In this document: positions 54,335 through 63,244 of the stretch, piece after piece
Layout: each line of letters opens with the position of its first letter
How positions within the stretch are numbered: the stretch's first letter is position 1
Assembly: GCA_029861865.1 (NCBI GenBank)
Contig: JAOTYL010000004.1
Location: 1-64,000 of the forward strand
DNA: 64,000 nt
DNA from: Myxococcales bacterium
GTDB taxonomy: Bacteria > Myxococcota_A > Polyangia > Polyangiales > Houyiibacteriaceae
Reading direction: 5' to 3'
The notes under the pieces: generated by a model
Database searches by the model: none
What the model saw: only the letters and a program-made list of their open reading frames with translations
What the model was told of the DNA's origin: nothing
Translations under genes and position numbers: made by a program

Positions 54335-55690
54335 ATGGCACGGCTCGAATTCAAGCTTCCAGACATCGGCGAAGGCGTCACCGAAGGCGAGATTGTCGAG
54401 TGGTTCGTGCGGGCTGGCGACGCCGTGAAGGAAGACGATCCGATGGTCGAGATCATGACCGACAAGGCAACCGTCACGATCGGTGCGCCCTGCGATGGTC
54501 ATGTCGAGGAGCTCAGGTTCGAGATCGGCTCGATCGCGCGTGTGGGTCAGGTGATTCTGACGCTCGAGCCGGATGGCGTGACGAATGTGAGTCGCTCACA
54601 GCGCTCATCGCGACCTCCGGCGAGCGCAGTGGGTGACATTCAAGACTCGCTTCCCGGCGCCAGTCTCTTTCAACGAGGCGAGGTCGAGCCTCCGCCTGCG
54701 TCCGGTGTCGGCAATGGACATGGCAATGGCGACGGTCGGCGGCATAGCTCCGTTCGACCAGCCGCCGCCGCGCATCGGCGTTCGGTGAGAACCTCCGAGG
54801 CCTCGATCGGCGGAATCGCGTACTTTGAGGCCAAGCCCCTCGCCACTCCGGCGACCCGTCGGCTCGCCAAAGAGATGGGGGTGGATCTCCGCCGCGTCCG
54901 TCCGACCGGAGACAAGGGCCGTGTGACTCGTGATGACGTGCGGGCAGCGCTTCGGGATCACATGGCCGAAGACCGGCCATACGACTTGCTCGAAGAGCGC
55001 ACACCGATCGTCGGAATGCGTCGAAAGATCGCTGAGCGCATGGCCCACGCGAAGTCGACCGCCGCACATTTCACGTTCGTGGAGGAGTGCGATGCATCAC
55101 GATTGGTGGAGATGCGAGAGCGGTTGCTTCCCGAGGCAGCGCGGCGCGGGGTTCGGCTCACCTATCTGCCGTTCATCGTCAAGGCCGTCACCGAAGCGCT
55201 TCACCGGCACCCGGTACTCAATAGTGCCGTCGATGAGACGACCAACGAGTTGGTCTACAAGAAGTACTACAACATAGGAGTGGCTACGGCGACGGATGCT
55301 GGTCTGATGGTGCCGGTCGTGCACCACGCGGACCGCCTCCGGCTTTTCGAGCTCGCGACCGAGATCGAGCGCCTTTCGCAGGCCGCCAAGGACGGCTCCC
55401 TTGGTCCCGAAGACCTTCGGAACTCGACTTTCACGATCACCTCGCTTGGAAAGCACAGCGGCCTGATGGCGACGCCGATCCTCAACCATCCCGAGGTCGG
55501 TATTTTGGGCGTGCACCGGATCAAAGAACGACCGGTCGTTCGCGACGGTGAGATCGTGGTCGGGAAGGTCATGCTGCTTTCGCTTTCGTTCGATCATCGA
55601 ATCGTAGATGGCCACGTCGGTGCCGCATTTGCGTACGACATCATCGAAACCCTAGAACAGCCCGAGCGCCTGTTCACCGAGTTCCTCTGA
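54335..55690 (+). CDS. bkdB: Dihydrolipoamide acyltransferase (E2) of 2-oxoacid dehydrogenase
   Basis: This 451-residue core subunit starts at ATG 54335 and has one lipoyl domain (residues 1-78, lipoylated Lys44 in EIMTDKATVTI). A Ser/Gly/His-rich flexible linker follows, then a peripheral subunit-binding domain at about 165-200 (ATRRLAKEMGVDLRRVRPTGDKGRVTRDDV), and a catalytic acyltransferase domain from about 220 with the active-site SFDHRIVDG. It transfers the acyl group from E1 to CoA. E3 (dihydrolipoamide dehydrogenase) is not in the window. The mutY start overlaps its stop as TGATG. Confidence 0.93.
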   Translation: MARLEFKLPDIGEGVTEGEIVEWFVRAGDAVKEDDPMVEIMTDKATVTIGAPCDGHVEELRFEIGSIARVGQVILTLEPDGVTNVSRSQRSSRPPASAVGDIQDSLPGASLFQRGEVEPPPASGVGNGHGNGDGRRHSSVRPAAAAHRRSVRTSEASIGGIAYFEAKPLATPATRRLAKEMGVDLRRVRPTGDKGRVTRDDVRAALRDHMAEDRPYDLLEERTPIVGMRRKIAERMAHAKSTAAHFTFVEECDASRLVEMRERLLPEAARRGVRLTYLPFIVKAVTEALHRHPVLNSAVDETTNELVYKKYYNIGVATATDAGLMVPVVHHADRLRLFELATEIERLSQAAKDGSLGPEDLRNSTFTITSLGKHSGLMATPILNHPEVGILGVHRIKERPVVRDGEIVVGKVMLLSLSFDHRIVDGHVGAAFAYDIIETLEQPERLFTEFL

Positions 55691-56748
55691 TGGCGTCGGT
55701 TCGGGAGAAGCTTCTCGTCTGGTTCGATCGCGAAGGGCGCGATCTTCCATGGCGACGAACGCGAGACCCTTACGCGATTTGGGTGTCGGAGGTGATGCTC
55801 CAACAAACTCGCGTCGATACCGTCATCCCGTACTACGAGCGCTTCTTGTCTAGCTTTCCGACGATCGAAGCCCTTGCGGAAGCCGACGAAGACGCCGTTC
55901 TCTCGCATTGGAGTGGGCTCGGCTACTATCGCCGTGCGCGGCTCTTGCATCGCGGGGTTCGAGAGGTGGTCGCGGAGTATGGCAGCGCGGTCCCCGAAGA
56001 TGCCGAGGCGAGACGCGGGCTGCCCGGCGTCGGTCGTTACACGGCCGGGGCGATCGGAAGCATCGCGTTCGACAAGGAAGAGCCGGTCGTCGACGGAAAC
56101 GTGAGCCGCGTGCTCTCTCGCTTGTTTCGAATCGACACCCCACTCGGGACTACCAAAACGACCAATCGTTTTTGGGACGAAGCCGCGCGTCTCGTCCTTG
56201 GCGAGCGTCCAGGGGATCTCAACCAAGCGCTGATGGAGCTCGGCGCGAGGATCTGCACGCCCAAGAACCCTCGCTGCCAGTCGTGCCCGGTATCGGCCGA
56301 CTGCAAAGCGCTCGGGCATGACGAAGTCGATCGGCTTCCTGTGAAGCGCGCTCGCAAAGCACCGAAGCAGGTAGAGCTCGCAGCTGTGGTGGCGACGCGA
56401 GGCCGAGGCACCGACCGAAAGGTTTGGCTGATCAAAGGCGACCAACCGTTGTTTGGCGGGCTTTGGGGCGTGCCGATGGCCGAAGGGAGCCCACGCAAAG
56501 CCCTCGTCGAAGCAAGTCTCGAGGCACGCCTTCGACCCGAGCCCATTGGGCAAGTCGACCATGTGCTCACGCATCGCCGTCTGCGGATCGCCGTCTTCTT
56601 GGCGTCAGCCGCGAAGGGCATCGAATCGAAAAACGGGCAGCTGTTCACCTCAGCGTCGCTGCAACGGGTGGGCGTCTCGACGCTCACCCGGAAGATCCTA
56701 GGCGCTAGCGTGGGGGCGGCCGGGTGGGGCGCGTGGGTCCACACGTAG
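55690..56748 (+). CDS. mutY: A/G-specific adenine DNA glycosylase
   Basis: This 352-residue repair enzyme removes adenine opposite 8-oxoguanine. The helix-hairpin-helix GLPGVGRYTAGAIGS and catalytic Asp region VVDGNVSRVL are present. MLQQTRVDTVIPYY and GLGYYRRARLLH are MutY-specific. The [4Fe-4S] ligands are CTPKNPRCQSCPVSADC (C-x6-C-x2-C-x5-C). The C-terminal NUDIX-like domain (GDQPLFGGLWGVPMAEG, HVLTHRRLRI) recognises 8-oxoG. It is translationally coupled to E2; the functional link is unclear. Confidence 0.95.
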   Translation: MASVREKLLVWFDREGRDLPWRRTRDPYAIWVSEVMLQQTRVDTVIPYYERFLSSFPTIEALAEADEDAVLSHWSGLGYYRRARLLHRGVREVVAEYGSAVPEDAEARRGLPGVGRYTAGAIGSIAFDKEEPVVDGNVSRVLSRLFRIDTPLGTTKTTNRFWDEAARLVLGERPGDLNQALMELGARICTPKNPRCQSCPVSADCKALGHDEVDRLPVKRARKAPKQVELAAVVATRGRGTDRKVWLIKGDQPLFGGLWGVPMAEGSPRKALVEASLEARLRPEPIGQVDHVLTHRRLRIAVFLASAAKGIESKNGQLFTSASLQRVGVSTLTRKILGASVGAAGWGAWVHT

Positions 56749-56780
56749 ACGTGTTGTTCTCGCCCTCTGCATCAAGTCCC

Positions 56781-56888
56781 AGTGCCAGTGCCAGCGTCAG
56801 CGTCAGCGACAGTGCCAGCGACAGTGTCAGTGCCAGCGCCAGTGCGAGTGCCAGTGCCAGCGCCAGTGACGGCGCCAGCGTCAGCGCC
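56781..56888. repeat. AGYGNC hexanucleotide repeat tract, 18 units
   Basis: Eighteen contiguous 6-base units run from 56781 with consensus A-G-(T/C)-G-N-C: AGTGCC, AGCGTC, AGCGAC, AGTGTC, AGCGCC and similar. Units vary at positions 3, 5 and occasionally 6 but stay in phase. The tract fills the gap between mutY and the ABC transporter gene. Related tracts lie at 59230-59391, 59817-59876 and, short, inside dnaE2. Confidence 0.85.
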
Positions 56889-56956
56889 GCGTGACCGCGA
56901 CCGGATCCGCGATCGCGAACTGGTCCCTCGCCGGTTCCCCGGATAGACTGCCTCTT

Positions 56957-57850
56957 GTGGGAATTCTCGCTTTTCGCGGAGTGTCCAAGCGGTTTGGGGG
57001 GCAGGTCGCGCTCGATGGCGTGACGCTCCAGGTGTCGCAGGGCGAAGTGTTTGGGCTCATGGGGCCCAACGGGGCGGGGAAGACCACGCTCATTCGGATC
57101 GGCCTCGACATCCTCCGCGCAGACGAAGGTGAGGTCTCTCTCTTTGGTGCGCCGCTCAACCGTTCAACGCTCGACCGCACGGCGTATCTCCCCGAAGAGC
57201 GCGGGGTCTATCGCCGCGCGAAAGTGCGGGAGCTGCTCACCTATCTCGGGCGGCTCAAGGGTCTCAAACCAGCCAACGCGCGAGAGTCGGCAGCGCATTG
57301 GCTAGGGCGCGTGGGTCTTTCGCACGTCGCCGAGCAGCGGGTCGAAAGCCTCTCGAAGGGGATGACACAGAAGGTTCAGATCGCGGCATGCCTGATGAGC
57401 GACCCGGAGCTCTGTGTGTTGGACGAGCCGTTTTCCGGGTTGGATCCCGTCAACGTGGCCCTCGTGAAGGAGCTGATCGAAGAGCGTCGAGCGCGCGGGC
57501 TCACCACCGTCCTCTCGACCCATCTCATGCATCAAGTCGAGGCGCTTTGTGATCGCGTGGCCCTCATCCACCGTGGACGCGTAGTCGTGTATGGCGACCT
57601 CGAAGAGATTCGCCGTCGTTATTCGCCACATGAGGTGATCGTCTGGACTTCGATCGACCTCGTCGAGCTCGGAGTCGACGCGATCCGCGATGCGAACGGA
57701 AGCTGGCGCGTCTCGCTGCCCCATGCCGAAACTGCGGCCGGCTATTTGAACGAGCTAATTCGCAGCGGTGTTCCGATCGACCGCTACGAGCCGTTGGTTG
57801 CGCGAATGGACGACATCTTCGTGAACTTGGTGAGCGGAGGAGTCGAGTGA
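56957..57850 (+). CDS. ABC-2 type exporter ATP-binding protein
   Basis: This 297-residue ATPase drives the permease encoded next. GTG 56957 starts the first strand (ILAFRGVSKRFGGQVALDGV). Walker A is GPNGAGKTT, the signature is ESLSKGMTQKV, Walker B is LCVLDEPFSGLDP, and the switch His is in STHLMHQVE. The C-terminal extension and the ATP loop resemble NatA/YhaQ-type exporters. The substrate is unknown (sodium, lipid or peptide are options). Its stop overlaps the permease ATG as TGATG. Confidence 0.9.
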   Translation: MGILAFRGVSKRFGGQVALDGVTLQVSQGEVFGLMGPNGAGKTTLIRIGLDILRADEGEVSLFGAPLNRSTLDRTAYLPEERGVYRRAKVRELLTYLGRLKGLKPANARESAAHWLGRVGLSHVAEQRVESLSKGMTQKVQIAACLMSDPELCVLDEPFSGLDPVNVALVKELIEERRARGLTTVLSTHLMHQVEALCDRVALIHRGRVVVYGDLEEIRRRYSPHEVIVWTSIDLVELGVDAIRDANGSWRVSLPHAETAAGYLNELIRSGVPIDRYEPLVARMDDIFVNLVSGGVE

Positions 57851-59118
57851 TGCGGCCGGATCGGGTCACCGCCGTTGCGAAGTTCGAGCTCTTGTCGGTG
57901 GTCAAACGATGGTCGTATCTCATCACTACATTCGGTCTCCCGGTTTTCCTCGCGCTCATTTCCGGTACGGTTCTCGGCGCACAAACCTACTTCTTGACCC
58001 TGCGTGGCGCCGAGAGCTCCGCATTCGGCCTCATCGACGAAGCGAACGTGGTCGACGAATCGGTGTTCGAAGACGATGAGGGCGCCCGGGTCTGGAGGGT
58101 CAACGCCATCGAAGTCGAGCTTTACGCGTCGCTCGATGCAGCCAAAGTCGACCTCGAAGCGGGTCACATCCGTGCGCTCTACGTGGTCGAGCCCGATTAT
58201 TTGAAAACGGGAGAGGTACGCGCGGTCCAATCCGAGAAGACGCCGCTCTTGAGCATGCGAGGTACAACCGTCGAGCCGGTTCTGCGATCGCTTCTTCGAC
58301 GTTCGCTCATGGTCGACCATCTCGACCAGGAAGTGCAGGAGCGTGTGCTCGCGCCAGCCAATTTCGTGCGGACGCGCCTCACGCCCGGCGGCGATGACGT
58401 GGTCAGCATCGACGAGACCATCGACCTTCTGGTGCGCACCACCATCCCGCTCTTTTTGGGCGTGTTGTTGCTCACGGCGCTTCTCAGCGCATCGGGTTAC
58501 CTGGTTCAAACCGTGTCGACCGACAAAGAAAGCAAGATCGTCGAAGTGCTTCTCGCGTCGGTCACGTCCGAAGAAATCATCGCCGGCAAGCTCTTCGGCC
58601 TCGGTGCGGCAGGTCTGATTCAATTCGCGGTTTGGTCTTCGATGGTGGTCTTCGTGGCGCTGAGCGCTTCGGCCGCGCTTGCCTCGGTGGTCGCGATTCC
58701 GTGGGAGGCCATCGGGGTAGCACCCGTGCTCTTCGTGCTTGGCTACCTCTTCATGGGCAGTCTGATGCTCGCTACGGCGGCGCTCGGCGCCAACGCTGCC
58801 GAGAGCCAAAAGCTCACCGTCGGCTGGGCGATGCTTGCGGTGCTGCCGTTGATGGTGATGGTGATCTTGCTCGACGAACCCAATGGTTTTCTCGGTCAGC
58901 TGATGACCTGGATCCCATTCACCTCCCCGCTCACCGTCATCCTTCGACTGGCCGTGGACTCGGCGGGAATCGCCTGGTGGGAGGTGATCGGCTCGATGCT
59001 GATGTTGGTTCTGTCGACCTGGGTCGCAATTCGCATCGGCGCCAGGCTATTTCGCGTCGGGTTTCTGCTCACCGGCTCGCGCCCGTCGCTAGCCGAGCTC
59101 TGGCGCCAGGCGCGGTAA
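57850..59118 (+). CDS. ABC-2 type exporter permease (NatB-like)
   Basis: This 422-residue inner-membrane permease has one N-terminal helix (about 20-45), a large extracytoplasmic domain to about residue 195, then five or six helices. SGYLVQTVSTDKESKIVEVLLASVTSEEIIAGKLFG is the coupling block of the NatB/ABC2_membrane_3 family. Paired with the preceding ATPase. The hexamer repeat tracts flank this two-gene unit on both sides. Confidence 0.9.
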   Translation: MRPDRVTAVAKFELLSVVKRWSYLITTFGLPVFLALISGTVLGAQTYFLTLRGAESSAFGLIDEANVVDESVFEDDEGARVWRVNAIEVELYASLDAAKVDLEAGHIRALYVVEPDYLKTGEVRAVQSEKTPLLSMRGTTVEPVLRSLLRRSLMVDHLDQEVQERVLAPANFVRTRLTPGGDDVVSIDETIDLLVRTTIPLFLGVLLLTALLSASGYLVQTVSTDKESKIVEVLLASVTSEEIIAGKLFGLGAAGLIQFAVWSSMVVFVALSASAALASVVAIPWEAIGVAPVLFVLGYLFMGSLMLATAALGANAAESQKLTVGWAMLAVLPLMVMVILLDEPNGFLGQLMTWIPFTSPLTVILRLAVDSAGIAWWEVIGSMLMLVLSTWVAIRIGARLFRVGFLLTGSRPSLAELWRQAR

Positions 59119-59229
59119 TAGCGTCAGCGTACTCGAACTGCGTCAACCGGTGACTCGGACTGCGGCGCGGGACGGGCGTGCTCGCGCTGGGGCCGTGGTC
59201 GCCCTTTGCTACACCTACTCCTCGAGAAC

Positions 59230-59391
59230 AGTGCCAGTGTCAGCGGCAGTGCCAGTGCCAGCGACAGTGTCAGCGGCAGTGCCAGCGACAGTGCCAGCGG
59301 CAGTGCCAGCGGCAGTGCCAGCGTCCGTGCCAGTGTCAGCGGCAGTGTCAGCGGCAGTGCCAGTGTCAGCGCCAGTGTCAGCGTTAATGTC
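59230..59391. repeat. AGYGNC hexanucleotide repeat tract, 27 units
   Basis: Twenty-seven in-phase hexamers (AGTGCC, AGTGTC, AGCGGC, AGCGAC, AGCGCC variants) occupy most of the 360-base gap between the exporter permease and the small MYXO-CTERM-like gene. AGCGGC often alternates with AGTGCC or AGTGTC, giving a 12-base higher-order period. All three frames on the plus strand remain open through it, producing Val/Ser/Ala-rich, Gln/Cys/Arg-rich and Ser/Ala-rich translations that I do not regard as genes. Nothing else was seen in the gap. Confidence 0.88.
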
Positions 59392-59478
59392 GGTGGACGG
59401 GTTCTCGTTTGCGCACTGGCCCGGCGGATAGATTCGGAGGCTCTTTTGGGGTAGACAAGCAGCACGTGGAGGTGTGAC

Positions 59479-59808
59479 GTGAAGCATGTATGGATCGCAG
59501 TAGCTGTTGTGGCATTGGGGTGGATGTCGACCGCGCAGGTATCGGCGCAAGTCGATGCCAAGGAAGAAGAAAAGGCCTTGGAAGAGCGAAACGAGGTCTC
59601 AGGGGAAAGCGTCGAAGAGGAATGGTTGGGCGAGGAGGACGAAAAGGTGCAGACCGAGGTCCCAACGGCTGACCGTAAAGGAGGTCGCTGCGCGATCGAC
59701 CCATCTTCGTCGACCCCCTCCCGGACCCCGATCGCGATGATGCTCTTTACACTCGGTCTGGTCGCCCTCCGAAGGTCCGGCGGAGATTCCTCCCCGCGAA
59801 GCGACTAG
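59479..59808 (+). CDS. Small secreted acidic protein with MYXO-CTERM-like tail
   Basis: This 109-residue protein has a GTG start 6 bases after GGAGG. A signal peptide (HVWIAVAVVALGWMSTAQVSA) is followed by a very acidic, Glu-rich stretch of about 40 residues. A C-terminal element then has a single Cys (GGRCAIDPSSST), a hydrophobic helix (PIAMMLFTLGLVAL) and RRS. Cys, helix and Arg cluster at the extreme C-terminus is the MYXO-CTERM sorting pattern of Myxococcota, so surface anchoring after processing at the Cys is inferred. Hexamer repeat tracts lie on both sides. Function unknown. Confidence 0.72.
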   Translation: MKHVWIAVAVVALGWMSTAQVSAQVDAKEEEKALEERNEVSGESVEEEWLGEEDEKVQTEVPTADRKGGRCAIDPSSSTPSRTPIAMMLFTLGLVALRRSGGDSSPRSD

Positions 59809-59816
59809 GGCGCGTC

Positions 59817-59876
59817 AGCGCCAGTGTCCGTGCCAGTGTCAGCGGCAGTGTCAACGCCGGCGTCGGTGCCAGTGTC
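59817..59876. repeat. AGYGNC hexanucleotide repeat tract, 10 units
   Basis: Ten units (AGCGCC, AGTGTC, CGTGCC, AGTGTC, AGCGGC, AGTGTC, AACGCC, GGCGTC, GGTGCC, AGTGTC) begin 8 bases after the small secreted protein gene and run into the stop codon of the convergent phosphoesterase gene. More degenerate than the other two tracts. Confidence 0.78.
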
Positions 59877-60549
59877 AGGGGTACTCGACGGGGGGTGGAA
59901 CCGGGAGCGGTAGCTCTTCGACGAGCTTTCCCGTGCTGCCGCTGGCGGCCGAATAGTATCTCACGCGCATTTGGTCGAAGTCGATCACCGTGAAGGTCTG
60001 TTCGTCGTTCCGGTAGATCGTGCCTGCGTTGATGACGGTGAGGCCGGGAAACACGCGTACCATTCGCTCGTGGGTGTGTCCGCCGATCATGAACTGCAGG
60101 TCGTCGTCGAGCATCAGCTCTCGCAAGGTTGGAATGTCTTGGAGCGCGTAGCCTTTGGTATCCGGAAGTAGCCAGGCTTCGTCGGCGTCACCTACGCCGT
60201 GACAGAGAAGGGCTGTGCCGTGCGGAGTTTGGTAGTGACGCATCTTCGGAAGCGCCTCGATGAATGCTCGCGACTCCTGGTTGATCACGTGGGTGGCGTT
60301 TTCCAGATTTCGGTGCTCACCGGTCAAGAGCCAACGCTCGTGGTTTCCGGCGACGCATTGTACGTGTCGCGATTCGAGCAGCTTCAGGGTAGCGTCGGCA
60401 TCGCCGTGACCGTCGACGAGATCGCCCACGCATAACACCGGCTCGACGTTCATTGATTCGAGCACATCGAGCACTCGCTCGAGGGTTTCCGATTCGCAAT
60501 GGACGTCTCCGATCACGCCGCAAAAGCTCAAGCTTGGGAGAGTGCTCAC
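59875..60549 (-). CDS. Calcineurin-like metallophosphoesterase
   Basis: This 224-residue protein starts at GTG 60549, chosen because it begins just before the first core strand; in-frame upstream codons would add an unlikely Arg-rich extension. The dinuclear metal site motifs are in order: [33 protein letters not shown] and GGHTHERM. It resembles the YfcE/MJ0936 phosphodiesterase group. There is no signal peptide, so it is cytoplasmic. Substrate unknown. It diverges from serS. Confidence 0.88.
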   Translation of the reverse strand: MSTLPSLSFCGVIGDVHCESETLERVLDVLESMNVEPVLCVGDLVDGHGDADATLKLLESRHVQCVAGNHERWLLTGEHRNLENATHVINQESRAFIEALPKMRHYQTPHGTALLCHGVGDADEAWLLPDTKGYALQDIPTLRELMLDDDLQFMIGGHTHERMVRVFPGLTVINAGTIYRNDEQTFTVIDFDQMRVRYYSAASGSTGKLVEELPLPVPPPVEYP

Positions 60550-60612
60550 TACTCTGAATCTAAGAGCTTTTCGGAGCGCCGCCAAGAAGCACGCGACTGG
60601 TGCTTTGACCCC

Positions 60613-60629
60613 GCGTGTTGTAGACACGC
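60613..60629. promoter_or_regulatory. Inverted repeat just upstream of serS
   Basis: GCGTGT, TGTAG, ACACGC forms a 6-base stem ending 4 bases before the serS ATG, where a ribosome binding site would be expected and none is obvious. It may be an operator or a translational hairpin. Evidence is symmetry and position only. Confidence 0.3.
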
Positions 60630-60633
60630 TTCC

Positions 60634-61956
60634 ATGCTCGATCTGCGCTACGCGAGCGAGAACCTAGCCGATGTCAAAGCTGCGTTGGCGCGCCGCGGGT
60701 TTGACGATGTTGCGCTTCTCGACCGGCTCGGGTCCCTTGCCGAAGAGCGCCGGGAAATCATCACGCAAGTCGAAGCGCTTCGCCAAGAGCGAAACGCCGC
60801 CAGCGAAGCGATGGCGAAGGTGGCTGACAAAAAGTCCGAGGAGTTTCAGGCCAAGCGCGACGAGCTACGGGCGCTCGGCGACGAGATCAAAGCAGGCGAG
60901 GCCCGCCAAGCCGAGGTTGCCGAAGAGCTCGAGGGGATCCTCCTGAACCTTCCAAATCTCCCACACCCCGAAACCCCGAACGGCCTGAGCGAGGACGACA
61001 ACGTCGAGATGCGCGTCTGGGGCCAGAAGCCGTCATTCGACTTCGAGATGCGCGATCATGTCGAGGTCGGCGTCGGCCTCGGCATCCTCGACTTCGAGCG
61101 CGCCGCAAAGCTAAGCGGATCGCGGTTCGTCGTCTTGATGGGAGCCGGGGCTCGGCTCGAACGCGCCCTGTTGCAGTTCATGCTCGACGTTCACACCACC
61201 GAGCACGGCTACCGAGAGGTGTGGCCCCCGGTACTCGTGAAAGACAGCGCGATGCTCGGAACGGGCCAACTCCCGAAGTTTGCAAAGGACTCGTTTCGGA
61301 TGGCGAAAGAAGAGGAATGGGAGGCCCAGGCCGAGGCGCAGGGGCACGATCTCTATCTCGTACCGACCGCCGAGGTACCCCTCACCAATCTGCACGCCGA
61401 CGAAATTCTCGCGGAAGCGGACCTGCCGGTCGCCTACACCGGGTACACGGCATGCTTTCGAAGTGAGGCGGGCAGCTATGGCAAAGACACGCGGGGCATG
61501 ATCCGTGTGCACCAGTTCGACAAGGTCGAGCTGGTTCGATTCTGCCATCCAGACCACGGCGATCGCGAGCTCGACATCCTCACCGGGCACGCCGAGTCGA
61601 TTCTGCAAAAGCTCGAGCTCCACTATCGAGTCGTCCAACTCTGTGCCGGCGACATGGGCTTTGCTGCGCAAAAATCCTACGACCTCGAGGTGTGGCTTCC
61701 TGCTCAAGACACCTACCGTGAGATTTCGAGCTGTTCTTGGTTTGGTGACTTTCAGGCTCGCCGCATGAAGGCGCGCTTCCGGCCCGAACAAAAGGGCAAG
61801 CCTCGGCTCCTTCATACGCTCAATGGATCGGGCCTCGCCATTGGCCGAACGCTCGTCGCGATTCTCGAACAAAATCAGCAGGCCGATGGAAGCGTCTCGG
61901 TGCCAAAGGCTCTGCGGCCGTACATGGGTGGCCTCGAGAGGATCACCGCCGCATAG
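60634..61956 (+). CDS. serS: Seryl-tRNA synthetase
   Basis: This 440-residue class II synthetase charges tRNA-Ser. ATG 60634 gives the conserved N-terminus [18 protein letters not shown]. An antiparallel coiled coil (about residues 28-105) contacts the tRNA extra arm. Motif 1 lies near [10 protein letters not shown], motif 2 is [22 protein letters not shown]-like, and motif 3 is [26 protein letters not shown] binds serine. Immediately followed by murB with no gap. Confidence 0.96.
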   Translation: MLDLRYASENLADVKAALARRGFDDVALLDRLGSLAEERREIITQVEALRQERNAASEAMAKVADKKSEEFQAKRDELRALGDEIKAGEARQAEVAEELEGILLNLPNLPHPETPNGLSEDDNVEMRVWGQKPSFDFEMRDHVEVGVGLGILDFERAAKLSGSRFVVLMGAGARLERALLQFMLDVHTTEHGYREVWPPVLVKDSAMLGTGQLPKFAKDSFRMAKEEEWEAQAEAQGHDLYLVPTAEVPLTNLHADEILAEADLPVAYTGYTACFRSEAGSYGKDTRGMIRVHQFDKVELVRFCHPDHGDRELDILTGHAESILQKLELHYRVVQLCAGDMGFAAQKSYDLEVWLPAQDTYREISSCSWFGDFQARRMKARFRPEQKGKPRLLHTLNGSGLAIGRTLVAILEQNQQADGSVSVPKALRPYMGGLERITAA

Positions 61957-63003
61957 ATGACCGACTTCGAGATTCAACGAGACGTGCCCCTGGCTCCGCT
62001 CACCACTTTCGAGCTCGGGGGGCCGGCACGGTTCTTCGTTCGTGCCGGAGGCACGGAGACCCTCGTTGCGGCGCTTCGTTGGGCTCGCGAAGAGGGTCAC
62101 GGGGCGGCCATTCTCGGCGGCGGCTCGAATTTGATCGTACCCGACGAAGGCTACTCGGGTCTCGTGATCCACATGGCCCTTGGTGACATCGATTTTGAAG
62201 ACAGTGGGAGGGTCGAGGTTGGTGCGGGCGTTCCGTGGGAGGTCGTCGTCGACGGAGCAGTGACCCGCGACTGGGCAGGCCTCGAGTGCCTGACCGGCAT
62301 TCCCGGCTCGACCGGGGCCACACCGATTCAGAACGTCGGCGCGTACGGCCAAGAGGTCGCCGAGGTGATCGAACGCGTCCTGGTGGTCGACCGGGAAAGC
62401 CTCGTGCTCGGGGAGCTCGCTCCCGGAACCTGTGAGTTCGGCTACCGCGACAGCATGTTCAAGCGAGAGCCCGAGCGGTATGTCGTCGTCGGCGTGCACT
62501 TTGCGCTTCGCCCCGGTGGCGCAGGAACCGTTCGCTATGGCGAGCTCGAAAAGCAAGTTCGACCAAGCGCGTCGCTCGGCGAAATTCGAAACGCCGTCCT
62601 CGACCTCCGACGCAAAAAGTCGATGGTGATCGATCCCGACGATCCGAATCACCGGAGCGCAGGATCGTTCTTCCTGAATCCGGTCGTCACGAGGACGGAA
62701 GCCGACCATGTCGCGGCGCTTGCTGTGGCTGAAGGGCTAGTTCCTAGCATCGCTGCGGTCCCCAGTTATCCCACGCCAACCGGTGAGGTGAAGCTCGCGG
62801 CCGGTTGGCTGATCGAGAAGTCCGGCATCGCCAAAGGCACGCGCCGCGGAGCGGTCGGGATATCGAGCAATCACGCCCTAGCGTTGGTGCACCACGGCGG
62901 AGGCACTACCGCTGAGCTACTCGCCTTCGCAGACGAAGTTCGCGCGCGCGTGGCAGACCGCTTTGGCGTTCAGCTGAAGCGCGAGCCCAGGCTCTTGGTC
63001 TAG
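61957..63003 (+). CDS. murB: UDP-N-acetylenolpyruvoylglucosamine reductase
   Basis: This 348-residue FAD enzyme makes UDP-N-acetylmuramate in peptidoglycan synthesis. The ATG abuts the serS stop. TTFELGGPARFFVR starts the FAD domain, ILGGGSNLIVPDEGYSGLVI binds flavin, GIPGSTGATPIQNVGAYGQE is the core motif, and GYRDSMFKRE contains the conserved Tyr typical of type I MurB. NHRSAGSFFLNP supplies the catalytic Ser, and a Glu near the C-terminus lies in PTPTGEVKLAAGWLIE. Confidence 0.95.
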   Translation: MTDFEIQRDVPLAPLTTFELGGPARFFVRAGGTETLVAALRWAREEGHGAAILGGGSNLIVPDEGYSGLVIHMALGDIDFEDSGRVEVGAGVPWEVVVDGAVTRDWAGLECLTGIPGSTGATPIQNVGAYGQEVAEVIERVLVVDRESLVLGELAPGTCEFGYRDSMFKREPERYVVVGVHFALRPGGAGTVRYGELEKQVRPSASLGEIRNAVLDLRRKKSMVIDPDDPNHRSAGSFFLNPVVTRTEADHVAALAVAEGLVPSIAAVPSYPTPTGEVKLAAGWLIEKSGIAKGTRRGAVGISSNHALALVHHGGGTTAELLAFADEVRARVADRFGVQLKREPRLLV

Positions 63004-63223
63004 TTATTCGGCGAATGGGTCGCTGAAGGCGGGGTTATTGAGGAAGTCGTCGTCGGTCAGGGCGTTGAGGAAAGCTTTCAGGTCTTCCCGCTGTTCCGCC
63101 GCGTGCATAGTGATCGATCACGTCGTCCAGGGTCACAAGCGAGCCATCGTGCAGCACACGAGCTAGGAACGCCTCATCGGGTTGTCCTCGGGAACCCGAG
63201 GCAGAGGGATTGCTTCCGGCCAT
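63004..63223 (-). pseudogene. Cytochrome c peroxidase / MauG C-terminal remnant
   Basis: Two minus-strand frames give consecutive pieces of the C-terminus of a dihaem cytochrome c peroxidase (MauG family). Upstream piece: DEAFLARVLHDGSLVTLDD, then VIDHYARGG. The frame shifts near 63090, and the downstream piece reads EDLKAFLNALTDDDF and ends PFAE at the TAA at 63004-63006. The peroxidase helix and C-terminal FLxALT block are recognisable, but the haem-binding N-terminal domains are absent and no start fits. A short C-terminal fragment of a decayed gene is the simplest reading. Confidence 0.65.
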
Positions 63224-63244
63224 CGAGCCGTGAAAAACGATTGG

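Noticed and set aside
57784-58809. 341-codon minus-strand open frame rich in His/Arg/Glu
   Set aside because: Antisense to the ABC exporter permease, whose coupling block and helices are clear.
59150-59454. Three overlapping plus-strand reading frames rich in Val/Ser/Ala or Gln/Cys/Arg
   Set aside because: They are translations of the AGYGNC hexamer tract in its three phases; no ribosome binding site, signal or family resemblance supports a gene.
61111-62709. 532-codon open frame on the minus strand
   Set aside because: It lies antisense to serS and murB, which have complete motif sets; long antisense frames are a by-product of high GC.
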